Positions 42,256-51,298 of a DNA stretch of 64,000 bases are shown here, one piece after another. The notes beneath the pieces were generated by a model. The model saw only the letters and a list, made by a program, of their open reading frames with translations. It did no database searches and was not told where the DNA came from. Where the stretch lies: the NCBI RefSeq assembly GCF_004001045.1, contig NZ_BIMK01000023.1:1-64000 (forward strand). Direction: 5' to 3'. Origin of the DNA: Paenibacillus chibensis. Lineage in GTDB: Bacteria > Bacillota > Bacilli > Paenibacillales > Paenibacillaceae. Both the position numbers and the translations under genes were made by a program. Position 1 is the stretch's first letter, and every line of letters starts with the position of its first letter.

Positions 42256-42330
42256 TTGGTTCATGTGAGTATTATAATGGACACGGCATGACGGCAAATT
42301 CTAATAATATGACTATATACTCCACATATT

Positions 42331-44004
42331 TTACGGTTTAGGATTTCCTTCCGAACGGAGGCTGTTCAAATACGCTTGCGGCGTCATGCCGGTGCGTTCC
42401 TTGAACACCTTGAAGAAATAGTTGTACGTTGAAAAGCCCACCTGGCTGCTGATCTGCTTGACCGAATATTGTCCGCTTTCCAACAGCTTGCAGCCCGCGT
42501 CGATGCGGACCTTGTTCACGTATTCCGAAAATGTGAACTCGGTCTCCTCCTTAAATAACCGGCTTAAATACGAGGGGTTCAGCCCGATGGCGCCAGCCGC
42601 CAGCTCCAGCGTGATGTATCCCTGGTACCGTTCCAAGATGAAATGAATCGCCTGCGATACATGACGGGAATAATTGCCTGTGACGCGCTGCTGTTTCAGC
42701 CAGCGAAGCATCTGACCAAAGTAGGCTTGCAGCCACTGCTCCAATTCATCGATGCTGCCGGTTCGGCCCAGCTCTCCGCGCGACGGGAGTTCCTTCATCG
42801 CGGCTTCCACCGAATGCTGCGGCATGGATTTTCTTAATGCTTTGTCGGCCGTATGCAGAAGCTCGCTTGCCGCCATCTGCACCGCAGGCGCATGATATGG
42901 CAGATGACGGAGCGATGCAAACACGGAGGCGATCAAACGGTGCATCCTTGTCTGGTCCAGGCTTTCGATCGATAGGATCAATTCCTTCTGATCCTCGATG
43001 CTCGGGGCCAGCCGCAGCTGCTGCGGACTTGTCTTCTCCCCGGCCGGCCGCTCTGCCGTTTCCTCTCCTGGGCCGGACAAAGCCTTCGGGTCCGAGGACG
43101 GTGATGCATCAAGCGCCTTCACCGCCGATGCATAACTGTCGCCGAGCTGCGCCAAACGGGCACATGGGTGACCGATCGCATACGTCGTTTTCAGGTTCAG
43201 CATCAGTTCAAGTGAATGCTGAACCCTGCACATCCAGCGCCGTGCTTCGACGGCTGCGGCATGCTCGCTGCGCTCCCTGAACGCGAACACGACGACCAGC
43301 CTTCCGTTCTCCACGTAGGCGGCTGTTCGTTCGTGAATGTCGCCCAGGCTTTGCTGCATCAAGTCTACCGCCTGCTGCGCCAGACGGTTTGTTTGCATGT
43401 CGCTGTAGGACTCGGTAATTAACAAAAAGGGGGAAATTTGAACAGCCGCCACTGCAAAGCTGGCCGCTTCAGAATACAATCCGCCCAATAGGCTTGAATC
43501 CGCCACCATGGATTTCCCATCGTCCCTCCCTTTCACGAGGCTGGCGATATGTTCCCGAATGAATACGGGCCTCAGCGTATCGGCCATTTTCTTGCTAGCC
43601 AGCTGACCTTCGTTCACCTGATGTTCCTGCTGCAAGTCCGTCACGGCCTTGTTCAATACGTTTAAAAGAAGCTTCTCGTCCAGGCGGTGTTTGAGCAAAT
43701 AATCAATCGCCCCGCTCCGCATGCATTCGCGCACGTAATCGTAATCGTCGTAGCTGCTCAGCATGATCGTCTTAACGGACGGGTGCCGAGCCTTGATGAT
43801 ACCGTGAAGCTCGACGCCGTTCATTTCCGGCATATTGACGTCGATGATGGCGATATGAGGCAGCGAATCCTCCATTACTTTTAATGCCGTTTCTCCGCTG
43901 TAGGCTTCGCCGACGAACTCGAATCCATGTTTTTTCCAGTCGGATAACGTACGGATCACATTGCAAATCAGTGGTTCGTCGTCGATTAAGAGAACCTTGA
44001 ACAT
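42331..44004 (-). CDS. YesN-type response regulator (AraC output) of operon B
   Basis: 557 residues: receiver domain (1 to about 120, phospho-acceptor Asp55 in IAIIDVNMPE), a long middle region of about 330 residues without clear motif, and two AraC-type helix-turn-helix units at about 455-550 (ITLELAAGAIGLNPSYLSRLFK, VKQISSQVGFSTYNYFFKVFKE). The length and middle domain are typical of YesN regulators of sugar operons. It lies 2 bp after the kinase gene. Expected to activate the transporter, GH51 and GH2 genes. Confidence 0.92.
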   Translation of the reverse strand: MFKVLLIDDEPLICNVIRTLSDWKKHGFEFVGEAYSGETALKVMEDSLPHIAIIDVNMPEMNGVELHGIIKARHPSVKTIMLSSYDDYDYVRECMRSGAIDYLLKHRLDEKLLLNVLNKAVTDLQQEHQVNEGQLASKKMADTLRPVFIREHIASLVKGRDDGKSMVADSSLLGGLYSEAASFAVAAVQISPFLLITESYSDMQTNRLAQQAVDLMQQSLGDIHERTAAYVENGRLVVVFAFRERSEHAAAVEARRWMCRVQHSLELMLNLKTTYAIGHPCARLAQLGDSYASAVKALDASPSSDPKALSGPGEETAERPAGEKTSPQQLRLAPSIEDQKELILSIESLDQTRMHRLIASVFASLRHLPYHAPAVQMAASELLHTADKALRKSMPQHSVEAAMKELPSRGELGRTGSIDELEQWLQAYFGQMLRWLKQQRVTGNYSRHVSQAIHFILERYQGYITLELAAGAIGLNPSYLSRLFKEETEFTFSEYVNKVRIDAGCKLLESGQYSVKQISSQVGFSTYNYFFKVFKERTGMTPQAYLNSLRSEGNPKP

Positions 44005-44006
44005 GG

Positions 44007-45806
44007 TTAGATCACCTCTTGGGCGGATGACTCCGCATGCTGTATTTTTGGAAATCGGATTTCAACCTTCGTGTACAATCCCAGCTCGCTGTGCAGGCTT
44101 AAACCGTACGGTTCACCGAACATCCTGACGATCCGCTCATGCGCGTTGCGGATGCCCATGCTGCTGAAGCGCGAGGAGGCGTCATCCCGTTCCAAGCTGC
44201 CGAGCAGCTCGGCCACCTGCTCTTGCGCTATGCCTTTTCCGTTGTCGATGACTTCGATAAGCACGTCCTGATCCTCCGCATATACCCGTATCAACACTTG
44301 CCCCCCGTTTTCGGTGGGACCGATTCCGTGCATAATGGCATTTTCCACAAGAGGCTGCAGCATGAGCTTCAGTACCTTGCATTGGAGCAGCGATTCATCC
44401 TCGATCTGGGTAAGCACTTGAATCGGCTCCAAATATTTGTATTTCACGATGGACACATAACTGTTGACATAATCCAGCTCTTCCTGGAGCGTCAGGAATT
44501 CGTTGGAGTTGCCCAAGAGACCCCTCATCAGCTCGATGAGCGAGCCCGACACTTCCTCGATGTTCGGAACACCGTTCAGCTTGGCCAAATATTTGATCGT
44601 ATTCAGCGAATTATACAGAAAATGCGGACGGACCTGAGCCTGCAGCGCAGTCAGCTCGGCCTCGCGCTTCTTCTTCTCGGTCATGCGAATTCCTTCCAGC
44701 AGAGATTTCAGCTCTTCCACCATGCCGATGAACACTTGGTACAGCTGACCGACTTCGTCTTTCGTTTTGATTTCTGTTTTGGGAAATGACAGATTCCCAT
44801 CCTTCACCCGGGACATCATGGACTTTAGCCTGCGGATGTTCAAGGTCGTCCGGGATGAGATCTGATGCGATACGATCAGAATGACGATGAAAACGATGAT
44901 GGATACCTCGGCCAACAGGTTGCGGATCCTTGTTGACTCGGTAAGCAGTGAATCCAGTGGAACCAAAGCAATTGTACTCCACCCTGTATACTCGAAATAA
45001 CGACTGACGACGATATAGGATCTTCCATGGATCGTTTGTTCCACCGCATCATTGCGTCCTTTCATGCTCTGTTTGATTTGAACTACCATATTCAGCGGAA
45101 GCGCATCCGGGGATGCTTCGGACTCGGACTGGTAAACGTACCCGTCTTGTTCATCCAGGACATACAGCATGCTGTCCGTTGTCGGCTTGACGCCGTACGT
45201 TTTTTTGATAAATTCGTAATCCAGATCAACCATGACGACCCCGACGGACTCGCGGTTATAACGAATTTCCCGCCCGACGGTCAGCGTCTCCGACGAACCT
45301 TCCGCCTTAAAGTAAGCATGCCGGGATCCGTTGCGCAGCATATAATTGAGCACGGAAGTTCCAAGAACGGAACGGTCCAACCAGGGCCCGCCGGTAAAAA
45401 ACACCTTGCCGTTCAGGCCGACGACGGCGATTCGCGAAATATAAGGTTTATAATTGGTCAGCGCCGATAGAAACTCGGTCATCCGTTTCTGCTCCTGAAA
45501 CCACTCATAACTGGGTTCCTCGTTCGGGCTCATGATCGTATCGATCACCGTGTTCTTGTTCGTCACCACCACCGCATTCAACCGGTCGATTTCCTCCAGC
45601 ATGATATTGAGGGATTCATCCGCTTGGCGGATGCTGTTTGACACCGAAGTAACGGCATTATGCTTGATCGTCTCGCGCATGTTCATGTACACGATGCCGG
45701 TTATGGAAGCAATCGACAGAAAAGTGACCAAGGCGAACGCGATGAATATTTTCCCCTGAATGCTCGTTTGGGGTGAGAACCACTGCCTCTGAAACATTTT
45801 TTTCAT
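44007..45806 (-). CDS. YesM-type sensor histidine kinase of operon B
   Basis: 599 residues; GAGGAG precedes the ATG. Helices at about 18-42 and 298-317 enclose an extracellular dCache-like sensor. HAMP follows (about 318-370), then the His_kinase domain with His395 in QVRPHFLYNSLNTIKYLAKL and an HATPase domain (ENAIMHGIG, DNGKGIAQEQ, SSMGIRNAHERI). It probably senses the sugar or the loaded binding lipoprotein. First gene of operon B, with a cre-like box upstream. Confidence 0.92.
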   Translation of the reverse strand: MKKMFQRQWFSPQTSIQGKIFIAFALVTFLSIASITGIVYMNMRETIKHNAVTSVSNSIRQADESLNIMLEEIDRLNAVVVTNKNTVIDTIMSPNEEPSYEWFQEQKRMTEFLSALTNYKPYISRIAVVGLNGKVFFTGGPWLDRSVLGTSVLNYMLRNGSRHAYFKAEGSSETLTVGREIRYNRESVGVVMVDLDYEFIKKTYGVKPTTDSMLYVLDEQDGYVYQSESEASPDALPLNMVVQIKQSMKGRNDAVEQTIHGRSYIVVSRYFEYTGWSTIALVPLDSLLTESTRIRNLLAEVSIIVFIVILIVSHQISSRTTLNIRRLKSMMSRVKDGNLSFPKTEIKTKDEVGQLYQVFIGMVEELKSLLEGIRMTEKKKREAELTALQAQVRPHFLYNSLNTIKYLAKLNGVPNIEEVSGSLIELMRGLLGNSNEFLTLQEELDYVNSYVSIVKYKYLEPIQVLTQIEDESLLQCKVLKLMLQPLVENAIMHGIGPTENGGQVLIRVYAEDQDVLIEVIDNGKGIAQEQVAELLGSLERDDASSRFSSMGIRNAHERIVRMFGEPYGLSLHSELGLYTKVEIRFPKIQHAESSAQEVI

Positions 45807-45850
45807 TCAAAGATCTCCTCGGCAAAAAGATTTGTGCGAAAATGCAAAAA

Positions 45851-45866
45851 ATGCAAGCGCTTTCGA
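45851..45866 (-). promoter_or_regulatory. cre-like box upstream of operon B
   Basis: ATGCAAGCGCTTTCGA matches the cre consensus with one mismatch (G for A) and contains the strong core GCGC. It lies 45 bp from the kinase start. The rest of 45807-46143 shows no gene. Confidence 0.6.
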
Positions 45867-46143
45867 AAGTGGCAGCGATGAAACGTATGCACGGTTATTT
45901 TCTTATTTGTGTCGGATCTTCTAACCATGAATTCCCAACAAATGGGCAAGGTCTTCACTCGGTGAAGATCGAATCAGCGCAGAAAATGTAAACATATTAT
46001 AAAGGCAGAAATTCAATGCTGTCGAGATCAACCTTACAAAATGCCAAATAGAGGACACCGATGGACAAGCGAGCACTCGATCCACCACCAATGCACAGTA
46101 AAGTCTGATGCCGTATTACGAAGCGGCCCTTTTTAAAATAAGG

Positions 46144-46173
46144 TTGAGACCTTGTCTTCACCCCTGCTATCAT
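46144..46173 (+). promoter_or_regulatory. Putative promoter of the alditol oxidase gene
   Basis: TTGAGA, 18-bp spacer, TATCAT, followed by the AGGGGGCG ribosome binding site of the gene. Confidence 0.42.
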
Positions 46174-46204
46174 GGAGATATGGAATCATAAGGGGGCGAA
46201 TATC

Positions 46205-47467
46205 ATGCCGCAGCATCAGAACTGGGCAGGAAATTATACATACCAAGCATCGAAGCTATATATCCCTGATACGCTGGAACAGGTACAAGAAACGGTGGCA
46301 AGCAGCCCTCGCATCAAAGTGCTGGGAACGCGCCATTCCTTCAATGGAATCGCCGACAGCGTGGGAACCCATATTTCGCTCGAAAAATTGGACCGGGTGA
46401 TTGAGCTGGACCGTGAGAATCGGACGGTGACGGTTGAAGGCGGCATTCGTTATGGAGATTTATGCCGTTATTTGGACCAGCAAGGCTATGCCCTTCATAA
46501 TCTCGCTTCTCTGCCTCACATTACGGTTGCCGGCGCATGCGCATCTGCTACGCACGGCTCCGGCGTTAACAATGCCAATTTGGCGGCGGCTGTCCATTCG
46601 ATGGAAATCGTCGTTGCGGACGGCAGCATCATGCGGTTCAACCGGGAAACAGAAGGAAGCGTGAACGCTGCGGCGGTCGGTATAGGCGCCTTGGGCATCG
46701 TCACGAAGATTACACTCGATGTGATTCCTGCCTTCGAGATGAGTCAAACCGTCTATGAAGATCTGCCTTTGGCACATGTAAAGGACGATTTCGACAACAT
46801 TGCGTCTGCCGCCTACAGCGTCAGCCTGTTCACGGATTGGAAAGCTTCTACCTTCAACCAGGTCTGGCTGAAGCATCGTCTTTCGGACCGTACTGCGGAC
46901 GGGTTAGGAAATGAATTTTACGGCTCGGTTCGCGCAGCATCGAAAGTGCATCCGGTGCCAGGGTATTCCGCAGACAACTGCAGCGAGCAAATGGACATTC
47001 CCGGACCATGGTTCGAGCGGCTTCCCCACTTCCGGATGGAATTTACGCCAAGTGCCGGAGAAGAACTGCACAGCGAGTATTTCGTGCCGCGTCATCATGC
47101 TTACGAAGCCTTGAGCGCCATCGACCAGCTGCGGGAGCATATTTCTCCGCTCCTCTATATTTCAGAAGTTCGCACGATCGCGAAGGATGAATTATGGATG
47201 AGTCCGTGCTACCGTCAGGATTCGGTCGCGATTCATTTTACCTGGAAGCCGGATTGGATTGCCGTTCAGAAGGTGCTGCCGATGATCGAAGAATGTCTTA
47301 CCCCCTTTGAGGCACGCCCGCATTGGGCTAAGCTATTTACGATGCCGCCTAGCCGCGTCCGGTCGCTGTACGAGCGGCTGCCTGATTTCCGGGAGCTTGT
47401 GCGTCGCTGCGATCCGGAAGGTAAATTCAGCAACGTTTTTTTGAATAAGTACGTGACAACGAACTGA
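46205..47467 (+). CDS. FAD-linked alditol/xylitol oxidase-like enzyme
   Basis: 420 residues from the ATG with AGGGGGCG upstream. The FAD-binding (PCMH) domain spans about 10-180: NWAGNYTYQA, GTRHSFN with His44 in the place of the flavin-linked histidine of alditol oxidase, and HGSGVNNANL. The C-terminal half is the ALO domain of D-arabinono-1,4-lactone oxidases (FTDWKASTFNQVW, SPCYRQDSVAIHFTW). Such oxidases act on xylitol, sorbitol or sugar lactones with oxygen, making H2O2. Its position beside xylan genes suggests pentose alcohols. Cytosolic. It is a single-gene unit with a strong terminator. Confidence 0.84.
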   Translation: MPQHQNWAGNYTYQASKLYIPDTLEQVQETVASSPRIKVLGTRHSFNGIADSVGTHISLEKLDRVIELDRENRTVTVEGGIRYGDLCRYLDQQGYALHNLASLPHITVAGACASATHGSGVNNANLAAAVHSMEIVVADGSIMRFNRETEGSVNAAAVGIGALGIVTKITLDVIPAFEMSQTVYEDLPLAHVKDDFDNIASAAYSVSLFTDWKASTFNQVWLKHRLSDRTADGLGNEFYGSVRAASKVHPVPGYSADNCSEQMDIPGPWFERLPHFRMEFTPSAGEELHSEYFVPRHHAYEALSAIDQLREHISPLLYISEVRTIAKDELWMSPCYRQDSVAIHFTWKPDWIAVQKVLPMIEECLTPFEARPHWAKLFTMPPSRVRSLYERLPDFRELVRRCDPEGKFSNVFLNKYVTTN

Positions 47468-47490
47468 TTCGTTTGGGGGGAAGGAAGATC

Positions 47491-47530
47491 AAAACAGGAG
47501 CTTCACGATGTCGTGAGCTCCTGTTTTTTT
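47491..47530. terminator. Strong bidirectional terminator
   Basis: AAAACAGGAGCTTCACGA pairs with TCGTGAGCTCCTGTTTT, one mismatch, T-run on the plus side. Confidence 0.85.
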
Positions 47531-47543
47531 ACATGATCGTTTT

Positions 47544-47906
47544 TTAAACCAGTCTATCCTGTATCGACTCTCGAACACCTTTCGGGAGTTTTTGAAGAAT
47601 CAAATCGTACGAGTGGTCGATCATGTCATAAATGTCGGATACCGGCAGCGATCCGTCGATACGCACGGTATTCCAGTGTTCTTTGTTCATGTGATACCCT
47701 GGCCGAACAGCCTCATGCTGCTCTCTCAGGTTCGCTGCGATCAATGGGTCGCATTTCAGGTTCAAGTCAAGTCCGTCCCCTCTCCCCTCAAACAGCAGCG
47801 CGAACATTTTGCCTCCAAGCTTATACACCAAAGTGTCCGGCCCGAAGGGGTAAACCAGCGTCACGCCTTTTTTCTTCGAACAATATTTAATGATTTGATC
47901 CTTCAC
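47544..47906 (-). CDS. YjbR/MmcQ family protein
   Basis: 120 residues, GTG start with GAGAGGA 7 nt upstream. MmcQ/YjbR fold (CyaY-like): GVTLVYPFGPDTLVYKLGGKMFALL, LNLKCDPLIAANLREQH, PGYHMNKEHWNTV, all conserved blocks of the family. Members are small double-wing proteins that may bind DNA; no firm function is known. It stands alone downstream of the prolyl-tRNA editing protein gene on the same strand. Confidence 0.85.
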   Translation of the reverse strand: MKDQIIKYCSKKKGVTLVYPFGPDTLVYKLGGKMFALLFEGRGDGLDLNLKCDPLIAANLREQHEAVRPGYHMNKEHWNTVRIDGSLPVSDIYDMIDHSYDLILQKLPKGVRESIQDRLV

Positions 47907-47992
47907 ACCGGTTCCTCTCTTTCAGTTGACCATCGCTTAAAATGATACAGGACAGCCGCTGAATCGCGACTTTATGCCGTAAGCCGTTCCCC

Positions 47993-48481
47993 TTATTCCT
48001 GCATGTCTTTGGCGAGATCCGCGGGAGACACGTTCACTGCATGTTGCAGATCAGGCAGCGACATTTCCACCTGATAGCCCACTTTCCCGCCAGAAAAACA
48101 TATCGTATCGAAGTTTTCTGCAGTCCGGTCAATGAATGTTTTGAACGGCTTCTTCATTCCGATCGGCGAGCAGCCGCCGTGGACATAGCCGGTAAGGGGA
48201 AGCAGTTCCTTTTGCGGAATCATTTCCAGCGACTTTTCCCCGGCGGCCTTTGCGGCTTTTTTCAAATCGAGTTCCTTCTCGCTCGGTACCATGAAGACAT
48301 AATTTTCTCTGCTCCGGCTGACCGTCACCAGTGTCTTAAACAGCGATCCGGGGTTCTGACACAAGGTGCGGGCCACATCCGCGGCATTGCGCTTGGTATT
48401 GTCGTATGCATGGAACCGATAGGGAATTTTCTTTTGGTCAAGGATTCTCATGACGTTTGTTTTATCCATGTTTTTGCTCAT
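47993..48481 (-). CDS. ybaK: Cys-tRNA(Pro)/Cys-tRNA(Cys) deacylase YbaK/EbsC
   Basis: 162 residues, full length for YbaK. The INS-like editing fold is shown by KTNVMRILDQKKIPYRFHAY, the catalytic lysine in SLFKTLVT, VPSEKELDLKKAAKAAG and GYVHGGCSPIGMKK. YbaK frees cysteine wrongly attached to tRNA(Pro) by prolyl-tRNA synthetase and so protects translation. Cytosolic. The ribosome binding site (GGTGA) is weak. Confidence 0.92.
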   Translation of the reverse strand: MSKNMDKTNVMRILDQKKIPYRFHAYDNTKRNAADVARTLCQNPGSLFKTLVTVSRSRENYVFMVPSEKELDLKKAAKAAGEKSLEMIPQKELLPLTGYVHGGCSPIGMKKPFKTFIDRTAENFDTICFSGGKVGYQVEMSLPDLQHAVNVSPADLAKDMQE

Positions 48482-48603
48482 TTATATCACCGAATTCATC
48501 ATATCATTTTTCATCTGAGGACAAAACGTCGTCCATCATATTACCGATTGTCTGATTGTGTTTTCCCTTGACCTCCGCCGCTTCTTTATCGGTGAAATGA
48601 TGT

Positions 48604-48634
48604 CAAAAAAAGAAAAAGCCGCCGTTGAGGCGAC
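48604..48634 (-). terminator. Terminator of the ridA-type gene
   Basis: GTCGCC-TCAAC-GGCGGC on the minus strand followed by TTTTTCTTTTTTT. Confidence 0.75.
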
Positions 48635-48678
48635 TTTGATGATGCTTAAGATTCGTAGTTGCTTACGACGCTTGTCTA

Positions 48679-49065
48679 TTATGCCTTCACGGCAATGACT
48701 TCGATTTCGACGAGTCCGCCCTTCGGCAGCTTGGCTACTTGAACCGCGCTTCGTGCCGGAAATGGCTCGGCGAAAAACGCTGCATATACTTCGTTCACTT
48801 TTTGAAAATCATTCATATCCTGCAAAAATACCGTCGTTTTCACGACATGGTTCATGCTGAAGCCCGCGGACTCCAAAATGGCTTTGACGTTCAACAGCGA
48901 GCGCTGCGTTTGTTCCTCGACCGTATCCGGAAACTCTCCAGCCGGGTTCATACCCAGTTGTCCGGACGAAATCAGCATATTGCCGATCTGAACCGCCTGG
49001 GAATAAGGCCCAATGGCGCCGGGCGCTTCGTTTGTTGCGATGGTTCGTCTCTCTTGTGATGTCAT
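48679..49065 (-). CDS. ridA: RidA family enamine/imine deaminase
   Basis: 128 residues from the ATG 9 nt after AAGGAG; the longer reading overlaps that site. The YjgF/RidA fold is clear: GPYSQAVQIGNMLISSGQLG near the start, NVKAILESAGFSMNHVVKTTVFL, and PARSAVQVAKLPKGGLVEIE with the substrate-binding arginine. RidA hydrolyses reactive 2-aminoacrylate formed by PLP enzymes on serine or cysteine. Upstream lie nhaC and a PatB/MalY cysteine-lyase remnant; such a lyase would make just this imine, so the set once made metabolic sense. Confidence 0.92.
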   Translation of the reverse strand: MTSQERRTIATNEAPGAIGPYSQAVQIGNMLISSGQLGMNPAGEFPDTVEEQTQRSLLNVKAILESAGFSMNHVVKTTVFLQDMNDFQKVNEVYAAFFAEPFPARSAVQVAKLPKGGLVEIEVIAVKA

Positions 49066-49224
49066 TGTTGTTCTCTCCTTATTCACGCTTCTTGCAGCGC
49101 TTATATATATTGGAATTGCAAAAGCCGGAGCGCTTCGAGCCGCCGAAACATGTTTTTACACTAATTGCGGCAAGGATGCAGCTGCCGGTCTTTCACAAAT
49201 ACCTGCTGTACATATTCGTCGATG

Positions 49225-50751
49225 CTAGCTGGTTTGGACTGTTTTGGATGTTGCGGCCGTATTATGGGACAGCTCTTCTCCGTCCTGCCCTTCGTATTCC
49301 TTCAGCATTTCCTTCTGCTGCTCCGGGGAAAGCTTGGCGATACCGAAGCCGGTGAATCCCCAGATGGTAGCAAAAATAATGCCCGTCCAGCATAACATCG
49401 CCCACGGCAGATAAGCGAGTGTCGCTACCCCCAGCGTTCCTGCCATGTAGGCACCCGCTGCCGTCCAAGGCAGGATCGGCTCGGTGATCGCCGCGGAATC
49501 TTCCACCGTCCGCCCCAGGTTCTTCGGATGCAAACCGCGGCGGATGTATGCTTCGCGAAGCATTTCGCCCGGCATCAGGATCGAAACCTGACCGTTGCTC
49601 GTAACACCGATCATCGTCAAACCGGTTACAATCGTGGCTACGATCAAGGAACCCGTGGAATGCACATACTTGAGAATTTTGTTCACAATCAGCTCCAGGG
49701 ATTTCGTGAGCGAAATCGTGCCGGCAAACGTGATGGCGCTGAAACAGATCAGGAGCGTCCCCATCATAGAGTTCATACCGCCTCGATTCAAGAGTCTCGG
49801 AACGTCCGGAATGACGGATGCCGGGTCGAAGCCTGCCACATGCACCATGGTAATGTCAAACCCGTTCAAAACGGAATTGACGACATCATGCAGTGAAAAT
49901 CCTTGGAATATCAAGGCATTGGCCATGGCGAATGCCGAGGACAGCAGCATGACCGGAAGCGTCGGCTTTTTGCGGATGGAACCGTAGAGCACGATGAGAA
50001 TCGGAATAATCAGCAGCCAGTTCCAATGATATATCGTGCTCAGGGTATCCATGATGTTCACGACTTTTTCCGGAACGCCTACCCCGGCTGCATGCGTGTT
50101 GAGCCCGGTAATGACATAGACAACCCCGGCTACGACAAACGATGGCAGCGTCGTATAAAGCAGGTGACCGATATGCTCATACAGGTTGACTCCCGTGGAT
50201 AGCGCCGCAATGTTCGTTGTATCCGACAGCGGTGACAGCTTGTCGCCGAAATACGCCCCGGCGACGACCGCGCCCGCAACGGCCGCCAAATTTGCATCAA
50301 GTCCGGCGCCGACGCCCATGAACGCGACCCCGATTGTGCCGGCCGATCCCCAGGATGTACCCGTACATACGGATACGACCGAAGTTACCAGGAAGGCCGT
50401 AATAAGCAAAAACTGCGGGTTAATGATTTTCAGCCCGTAATAAATCATCATCGGGATCGTACCGCCCACCATCCAGGCTCCGATCATGAATCCGACCGTG
50501 ATCAGGATCAGGATGGCGGGCATCGTCTTGGCAATCTTTTGGGCAATGGAATTCAGAATCGCGTCGTAACTGTGCCCAAGCTTGACGGCAATAATTCCGG
50601 CAACGACCGTCGAGGCAATGATCAGCGGTTCGGGCGGCAGCTCGAACATCACGTATCCAAGGCACAGCAGCACGACCATCGTGATAATCGGAAGTAAAGC
50701 CAAAAACAACGTCGGTTCCTTGATGCGTCTTTCTTTTTTTGGCTCAGCCAT
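49225..50751 (-). CDS. nhaC: Na+/H+ antiporter NhaC family
   Basis: 508 residues with about 11-12 membrane helices. NhaC marks: GTSWGSAGTIGVAFMGVG, AGAYFGDKLSPLSDTTNIAA, and the C-terminal SAAITEPILPWTAAGAYMAGTLGV. In Bacillus, members exchange external protons or malate with Na+ or lactate (MleN, NhaC). Here it lies between a PatB/MalY-type aminotransferase remnant and a RidA gene, a recurrent trio in Bacillota. Membrane protein; AGGGGGAA ribosome binding site. Confidence 0.92.
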   Translation of the reverse strand: MAEPKKERRIKEPTLFLALLPIITMVVLLCLGYVMFELPPEPLIIASTVVAGIIAVKLGHSYDAILNSIAQKIAKTMPAILILITVGFMIGAWMVGGTIPMMIYYGLKIINPQFLLITAFLVTSVVSVCTGTSWGSAGTIGVAFMGVGAGLDANLAAVAGAVVAGAYFGDKLSPLSDTTNIAALSTGVNLYEHIGHLLYTTLPSFVVAGVVYVITGLNTHAAGVGVPEKVVNIMDTLSTIYHWNWLLIIPILIVLYGSIRKKPTLPVMLLSSAFAMANALIFQGFSLHDVVNSVLNGFDITMVHVAGFDPASVIPDVPRLLNRGGMNSMMGTLLICFSAITFAGTISLTKSLELIVNKILKYVHSTGSLIVATIVTGLTMIGVTSNGQVSILMPGEMLREAYIRRGLHPKNLGRTVEDSAAITEPILPWTAAGAYMAGTLGVATLAYLPWAMLCWTGIIFATIWGFTGFGIAKLSPEQQKEMLKEYEGQDGEELSHNTAATSKTVQTS

Positions 50752-50786
50752 AGTTGTATTCCCCCTGGGATGTAATGAATGATGAA

Positions 50787-51235
50787 CTATTTCTGTCGTC
50801 GCGGATAATGATCAGCCATCCGCTGCAGTGCTTCCTCCAGAAGAGGCTTCGGCGTGGCCACGTTCAGCCGGATATATCCTGCGCCATCAGTCCCGAAAGA
50901 GGTTCCATAGCTCACGCTTACCCTGCTTTGATGTTGAAGCCACTCCGTTAAATCGCTTTCATCGGTGCTTAAAGCTGAACAATCCACCCATAATAAGTAG
51001 GTCCCCTCCGGCTGAACGACTTGAAGTCCAGGCATATGCGCCGTGATGAAATCGATCGTGAACGCGATGTTGCCCGTCAGATAGGCTCGGAGCTCGTCCA
51101 GCCAATCGTCGCAAGCGGTGTAGGCTGTTTCCAGCGCGGGCACCGAGAAAAAGGTCGGATTATGAATCCCTGCCTGCTGCAATCCATCCTTGAAACGCTG
51201 CCGCAGCTGATGATTATCGTTTTGGACGGGGAAAT
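50787..51235 (-). pseudogene. PatB/MalY aminotransferase, 5'-truncated
   Basis: Only the C-terminal third of a fold-type I PLP enzyme remains (NDNHQLRQRFKDGLQQAGIHNPTFFS, YLTGNIAFTIDF, PEGTYLLWVDC, GYIRLNVATPKPLLEEAL). The N-terminal two thirds, including the PLP-binding lysine, are missing. The apparent extra codons upstream to 51299 are the terminator of the NlpC/P60 gene. PatB/MalY enzymes split cystathionine or cysteine by beta-elimination. The deletion has joined this stump to the end of the unrelated NlpC gene. It cannot be active. Confidence 0.82.
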
Positions 51236-51273
51236 CAAAAAACGAAACCGGAGCCATGATAGCGGCTCCGGTT
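51236..51273 (-). terminator. Terminator of the NlpC/P60 gene
   Basis: AACCGGAGCC-GCTATCAT-GGCTCCGGTT then TCGTTTTTT on the minus strand. Confidence 0.88.
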
Positions 51274-51298
51274 TTCATATTTGTACCCGACGCCTCCA

